This document shows, one piece after another, positions 1 through 5,537 of a stretch of 5,537 nucleotides of DNA. The position numbers and the translations under genes were made by a program. A model generated the notes under the pieces. That model made no database searches. It had not been told where the DNA came from and was given only the letters and a program-made list of their open reading frames with translations. Position 1 is the first letter of the stretch; each line of letters begins with the position of its first letter. The DNA is from Gemmatimonadota bacterium (GTDB lineage Bacteria; Gemmatimonadota; Gemmatimonadetes; Longimicrobiales; Gaopeijiaceae): the NCBI GenBank assembly GCA_003567615.1, contig PWZC01000002.1, forward strand, positions 1 through 5,537, given 5' to 3'.

Positions 1-696
1 CTCCTCTGCCAGAATCCCCGGAGGGTTTCCGTCTACCGTCTTCAGGTGGCGGCGGTGGAGATCGTGGGTGAGCCGGTCTGCCTCATCTCGATTCAGGAGG
101 CGAAGGACGCCGGTGTCGGGACCTTCGTGAACGTGCAGGGGATCGTCACGGCGACACCCGCCGACATCCGCTCCGACTACACCTACGTCCAGGACGGGTC
201 GGCGGGGATCCGGGTGTTCGGCTCGCTCGGTGCCGTGGGCGGTGACCTCCAGCGCGGTGACCGGATCACCCTGACGGGTGAGATCGGGATCTTCAACGAT
301 GACTGGCAGCTCACGGGTCCCTCGGTGGATGACGTTGAGGTCGGCGCCGGCGAGGTGGCCCCCCAGGCGGTGGCCTCCGGGACCATCGCCGAGGTTGGAC
401 CGGACAATCGCAATCCGCTGCAGGGCCGCCTGGTGGTGGTGCGGGGCGCCGAGTTGGTGCGTGGCTTCACCAGTGGCGGAAACCGGAACGGTCTCATCGA
501 TGACGGGTCGGGCGCCACCGAAGTCCGCATCGAGACTGGTATCTCCGGGAGCGGTGACGAGACCATTCGCGGGAATCTCGGCCTCGAGATCGGCGCCTGC
601 TATGACATCACTGGAGTCATCGGGAACTTCCGAGGTACCGGACAACTCTTCCCCCGAGACGGCTCGGACTTCGTGGAGGTGGCCTGCAATGACTGA
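1..696 (+). CDS. Tandem OB-fold-like domain protein, probably exported (5' partial)
   Basis: The frame is open from base 1 to TGA 694-696, giving 231 visible residues. A GTG at 46 could be a start, but it has no ribosome-binding site at a useful distance (GGAGGG at 20-25 is about 20 bases away) and no signal peptide follows, so I read this as the C-terminal part of a longer protein. Two beta-rich repeats are visible, at about residues 30-114 and 128-228. Each follows the order G-x-V strand, a 'DGS(A/G)' turn (YVQDGSAGIRVF at 62-73; LIDDGSGATEVRI at 165-177), an 'ITLTGEIG' or 'DITGVIGNF' strand, and a closing strand (DDVEV; DFVEV). The segment ISIQEAKDAG...VNVQGIVTA resembles OB-fold domains of the YhcR/DUF5689 kind, which accompany secreted nucleases and envelope proteins. 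Ligand and catalytic partner domain are not visible. Its 3' end overlaps the TonB-dependent receptor gene by 8 bases. Domain assignment is from pattern recognition; a generic beta-sandwich is the alternative. Confidence 0.72.
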   Translation, partial: LLCQNPRRVSVYRLQVAAVEIVGEPVCLISIQEAKDAGVGTFVNVQGIVTATPADIRSDYTYVQDGSAGIRVFGSLGAVGGDLQRGDRITLTGEIGIFNDDWQLTGPSVDDVEVGAGEVAPQAVASGTIAEVGPDNRNPLQGRLVVVRGAELVRGFTSGGNRNGLIDDGSGATEVRIETGISGSGDETIRGNLGLEIGACYDITGVIGNFRGTGQLFPRDGSDFVEVACND

Positions 697-3600
697 CCGC
701 ACCAACCGAAAGACGAATCCCATGACGAGACTTCTGTCGCTCCTTCGAACTCCTTCGCCCTCCGCCTTCCGGAAAGGAAAGCGCCGGAGGGTCATCCTCC
801 TGCCCGTCCTGCTGCTGGCGGGATTCATGGCCCTTCCCGGCGGTGAGCTCGTGGCCCAGGCCGGAACCACCACCGGGAGCATCGCGGTCCGGACCGTGAG
901 TACGGCCGGGGAGCCACTGCCCGCCGCACAGGTTGTGGCTCGCAATCAGAACACCGGCTTCGAGCGGGGCGGCCTGACCGATGGGTCGGGCCGGGTCACC
1001 CTGAGGCTCCTCCCTCCCGGGGTCTATGATGTGACGGTGCAGCTTCTCGGCTACCGCCAGGAGGAGCTGACCGGGGTGCAGGTCACGGTTGGTTCGACGG
1101 CGTCGGTGAACTTCGAACTGGCGGACGCCGCCATTGAACTCGAGGGGATCGTGGTCTCGGGTCGGGCGCAGACCATCAACACCCGCGACGGGTCGGTGCG
1201 GCAGAGCGTTTCCCAGGACGAGATCACCGCGCTCCCGGCTCTGGGGCGGGACTTCACCGACTTCATCGCCCTGTCCGGGCTGGTGGCACCCATCCCCGAG
1301 GAGACCACAGGGGGACAGTTCGCCCTGGGTGGTCAGCGTCCCTCCCAGACCAACCTCCAGATCGACGGGGCCGATGCCAACAACTCCTTCTTCGGTGAGA
1401 ACCGCGGCGGATCCCGGGTGCCCTTCACCTTCTCGCTGGAGTCCATCCGCGAGTTCGAGATCATCACCAACGGGTTCGATGTGGAGTTCGGGAACTACTC
1501 CGGCGGGATCATCAATGTGGTGACCCGAGGCGGCACGAACCGGTTCGAGGGGAACGTCTATACCAACTTCCGCAACGACCGTCTCACCGCCGACGACTTC
1601 CTGGGTCGGCCGGTGGATGAGTACCGGGTGAACCAGTTTGCCGGGCGGGTGTCCGGACCCATCGCCCGGGACCGGGCCTTCTTCCTCTTCTCCATGGATG
1701 GGCAGGTGCGGCGGGAGCCCCGGCAGCCCATCAGCCGGGCGAGCTTCCTCGAGGGTGACAACCCCGACGAGCTGGGCGCCCAGGACTTTGACCGGTTCCT
1801 CGATGCGCTGGAGAACCAGTACGGGGTCGAGAACCCCGAGGCGGGCTTCCTTCCCTTCCAGACCAGCGCCGACCAGATCACCCTCTTCGGTCGGGTGGAC
1901 TGGACCCTGAACGATGTGCATCGGCTCTCGGCCCGGCACAACTGGGCCGCCTTCACCAATGCGGACCTGGGCGGGTCCAACCTGGGCGGGCGCTCGGCGG
2001 CGGAGCGCCTCGAGTCCAATTCCCACTCCTTCGTCACCGAACTGCAGTCCGTGTTCGGTCCCGGGACCTTCAATGTGGCCAGGCTCCAGATCGCCAGCGA
2101 GCGACGTCCCCGGGACGGGAACGAGGTCCGGCCGCGGCTCCTCGTGGACAACCTGGGAGCCAGCAACCAGCAGGTTCAGTTCGGTGGGACCAACTTCGCC
2201 TTCCAGAACCGGTTGGAAGAGGACAAGATCGAGTTCTCCAACACCCTGAACCATGTCATCGGGGACCACACGGTGAAGGTGGGGGGATCGCTCCAGTACA
2301 CGGGGATCACCAACCAGTTCATCGCCTTCGGGGCCGGTGAGTACCGGTTCCGGACGGTGGAGGACCTGGCGGCCTTCCAGCCCTACCAGTACACACGGAA
2401 CCAGCGGGCCGATGGACAGCTTCCCCGGGCCAACTTCAACGTGCTGGAGTGGGCGCTGTATCTCCAGGACGAATGGACCATCACCGACCGGCTGACGGGG
2501 ACCTTCGGGCTTCGCTACGATCAGCAGGACTTCCGGGATCGGCCGTCCAGGGTGGTGGATCTGGAGGAAGCTTTCGGCGTGACCACCGGCGTGGCCCCCT
2601 TCAGCTCGGGCAACTTCTCGCCCCGGGTGAATCTGGCCTTCGATCGGCACGGGGATGGTTCTTCGGTGCTCCGGGCCGGAGTCGGGTACTACTTCGGGCG
2701 GCTTCCCTATGTACTGGGCGGAAATGTGGAGCAGACGGAACTCCCGGTCCTGTCGCTGGAGTGCCGCGGATCCCTTGCCGATGGAGAGCCTGATGCGCCG
2801 CCGAGCCCTGCCGGGTATCGGAACTGGAACCGGGATGGATCCGACAATCCCATCGGATGCGCCGATACGGGCTCGCTTCGGGGAATCCCCACCTACGCCC
2901 TCTGGCAGGAGGACTTCAAGTATCCCGAGACGCTGAAGGCCAGCCTGGGCTTCGAGCAGCTCTTCGGCGACCGCACCCGTGCCGCGGTGGACTTCATCTT
3001 CACCGACAGCCGGAACCTCTACACCGTTCGGAACCTGAACCTCCGGGATGCCCAGTTCACCATCGCCGGTGAGGGGGGCCGCCGGGTCTATGTTCCCGAG
3101 AGCCTCTTCGACCCCTCGTCGTCTGCGGGAGCCGAGAACCGGCGGAATACGGACTTCGCCGACATCTTCGTCAACTACAACGACGGACTCTCCCGGGCCT
3201 TCATCGGCACGGTGGAGCTGGACCACCGCTTCGGGACCACCTCCAACGTCCGGGCTTCCTATACCTTCTCCCGCTCCTACGACAACTCGTCCTATTCGTG
3301 CTGCACGGCCAATGCCGGGTGGACCAACCCCCGGGGGGGCGACAGCAGCCCCAACGAGCTCGGGGGGGTGGACGGGCAGGCCTGGGGCCCCAGCGACTTC
3401 AACCGCCGTCACACCTTCGTCTTCTCCACCTCCACCGAGCTCCCCTTTGGTGTGCGGGCCTCGGCGATCTGGCGGGTGAATTCCGGAGCGCCGTGGACGC
3501 CGGAGCAGAACGGTGATCTGAATGCGGACGGCGTGAACTTCAATGACCGTGTGTTCATCTTCGCGCCGGAGGATCTGCCGCTGGCCACCGACGACCCGGT

Positions 3601-5537
3601 GCTGGCCCAGGAGCAGCGGGACCTCTACGCCGGCTATTTGGAGGAGTGGGAGTGCGTGGGTGACTATGTGGGCCAGATCATTCCCCGGAATACCTGCAGC
3701 CAGCCCCGCTTCAACCGACTCGATGTCCGCCTGAACCGGAGCTTCGAGACCTTCCGGGGGCAGCGCTTCGACCTGGAGGTGGACCTGTTCAACGTTCTGA
3801 ATGGGCTGAACTCGGACTGGGGCCGGTACATCGCCGTGGCTACCTTCCGTCGCAACCTCATGAACCCGCAGCGCTACAACCCGGACACGAACCAGATCGA
3901 GTACTCCATCCCCACCACCTTCGGGAATACGACGCTCATCGGGCAGAATCTGCTCCTCCAGTTCCAGGCCCAGGTGGGTGTTCGGTACCGGTTCTGATTC
4001 GTCGCCCCGCCGGCGACCCTCCACGCACCGGGCGGGGGGGTGGTGAGGGTGGACCGAGGGTGAATGTGGACAGATGACGGGTTTCGCCGTACAGTGCGGA
4101 CGGCTCCCGTCCGCTCCGGCTGCCGCCCGGGTCCCCAGGGGCCCGGGCGGTGCGTGTATTCACCCATCCCGTTTCCCCCTGAGGCCCTGGAATGACCGTC
4201 TCTCACGACTGGCGTTTCTTCCGCTCCGGAGGGTTCGATCAGGTCGCCCTGGACCGGGGCGTCGATCTCCTCCATCTGGATGAACTGGACCCCAAGCTCT
4301 GGACGGTCCTGAACTGCCCCACCACGGGCCTCGAGTTCGATACCCGGACGGCGGCGCTGGTGGATACGGACGGCGACGGGCAGATCCGGGTGCCAGAGAT
4401 CCGGGCGGCGGTGGCATGGGCCCGCGCACGCCTCATCTCTCCCGATGTGCTCCTGGCCGAGCCGGGGCTCTCGCCCGAGGTAATCTCCACCGACGCACCC
4501 GAGGGCCCGCGCCTCCGGTCTGCTGCCAAGAAGATCCTGGAGTACCTGGACCGGTCGCCCGATTCGGCCCTGCAGGTTTCGGACTTCGCCGACATGACGC
4601 GACTCTTCCCCGACGAGAAGCCCAACGGGGACGGCGTGGTGCCGGCACCCATGACCGAGGACCAGGAGCTACAGCGTGTCATCGGCGAAGTGCTGGAGAC
4701 CGTGGGGGGGAAGGCGGACCGGAGCGGGAACCCTGGTGTCGATGCCGCTGCAGTAAAGGCCTTCTTCGAGCAAGCCCGGGCCGTCCTGGCCTGGCACGAG
4801 GCCGGTGACGAAGGGGGGGAGAAGGTCCGGCCGCTGGGGGCGGAGACGGCGGCTGCCAGTGCGGCGCTGGAGGTGGTCCGTGCCAAGGTGGAGGACTATT
4901 TCGCCCGCTGCCGCCTGGCCGCCTTCGATGCCCGGGCCACCGGTCCCCTCAATCCCGCCGAATCCGTCTACGGCGCCCTGGCGGATCGGGCCATCGCACC
5001 GGACGAGGCGGAGGTGGCGGCCCTTCCCCTGGCCGCCGTCGAGGCGGATCGGCCCCTCCCCCTCCGTGACGGGATCAACCCCGCCTGGGTCGAGGCACTG
5101 GGGCGGTTCCGGGAGGCGGTGGTGGAGCCGATCCTCGGGGCCGTGGAGGTGCTCACTCCGGAGGCGTGGCGAGAGCTGACCGCTCGGTTCGATCCCTGGG
5201 CGGCGTGGCAGGCCGAGCGCCCGGATACGCCGGTCCACAAGCTCTCCGTGGAGCGTCTCCGGGAACTGGTGGATGGGGAGGCGGAGGCAGTGCTCGAGCG
5301 GCTCATCGAACTGGATCTGGAGGCGGAGACGTCGGCGGCCACCATCGACGCCGTGGAACGGCTCGTGCGATACCAGGCCCATCTGGTGACGCTCCTTCGC
5401 AATTTCGTCACCATGAGCGACTTCTACCGCGACGGACGGAAGGCGGTGTTCCAGGCCGGTACACTCTACCTGGATCAGCGGAGCTGCGAACTCGTCATGC
5501 AGGTGGCGGACATGGGGCGGCATGCGGCCATGGCGCC

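Overview
The window is GC-rich throughout, with third codon positions mostly G or C. It holds three genes, all on the + strand. The Oar-like TonB-dependent receptor with a carboxypeptidase-regulatory-like N-terminal domain points to a Gram-negative (diderm) bacterium. The overall style of that receptor, the GC level and the secreted OB-fold-like protein suggest Gemmatimonadota or a similar high-GC diderm lineage. This placement is inference from protein style only; there is no rRNA or other marker here.

Layout: (1) 1-696, the C-terminal part of a probably exported protein, entering from the left edge, with two tandem OB-fold-like beta domains. (2) 689-3997, a complete TonB-dependent outer-membrane receptor of about 1102 residues. 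Its start codon overlaps the previous stop in ATGACTGA, with a GGAGGT ribosome-binding site inside the upstream gene, so the two are very likely co-transcribed and translationally coupled. (3) 3998-4191, a 194-base intergenic region that is dense in structure: a short hairpin just after the receptor stop, a canonical G-quadruplex motif, a good sigma70-type promoter candidate, a perfect 8-bp palindrome abutting the -10 box, and a strong 9-bp GC hairpin. (4) 4192-5537, the first 448 residues of a large, probably cytoplasmic protein of unknown function with a textbook EF-hand calcium loop, running off the right edge.

Working model: genes 1 and 2 form an outer-envelope unit, in which the OB-fold protein may bind or process a ligand that the receptor takes up or responds to. 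The substrate is not identifiable from sequence. OB-fold domains of this kind often accompany extracellular nucleases, so nucleic-acid or nucleotide use is one hypothesis. Gene 3 appears to be a separate transcription unit with its own promoter and a possible operator. No RNA genes, insertion sequences, CRISPR arrays or attachment sites were seen.
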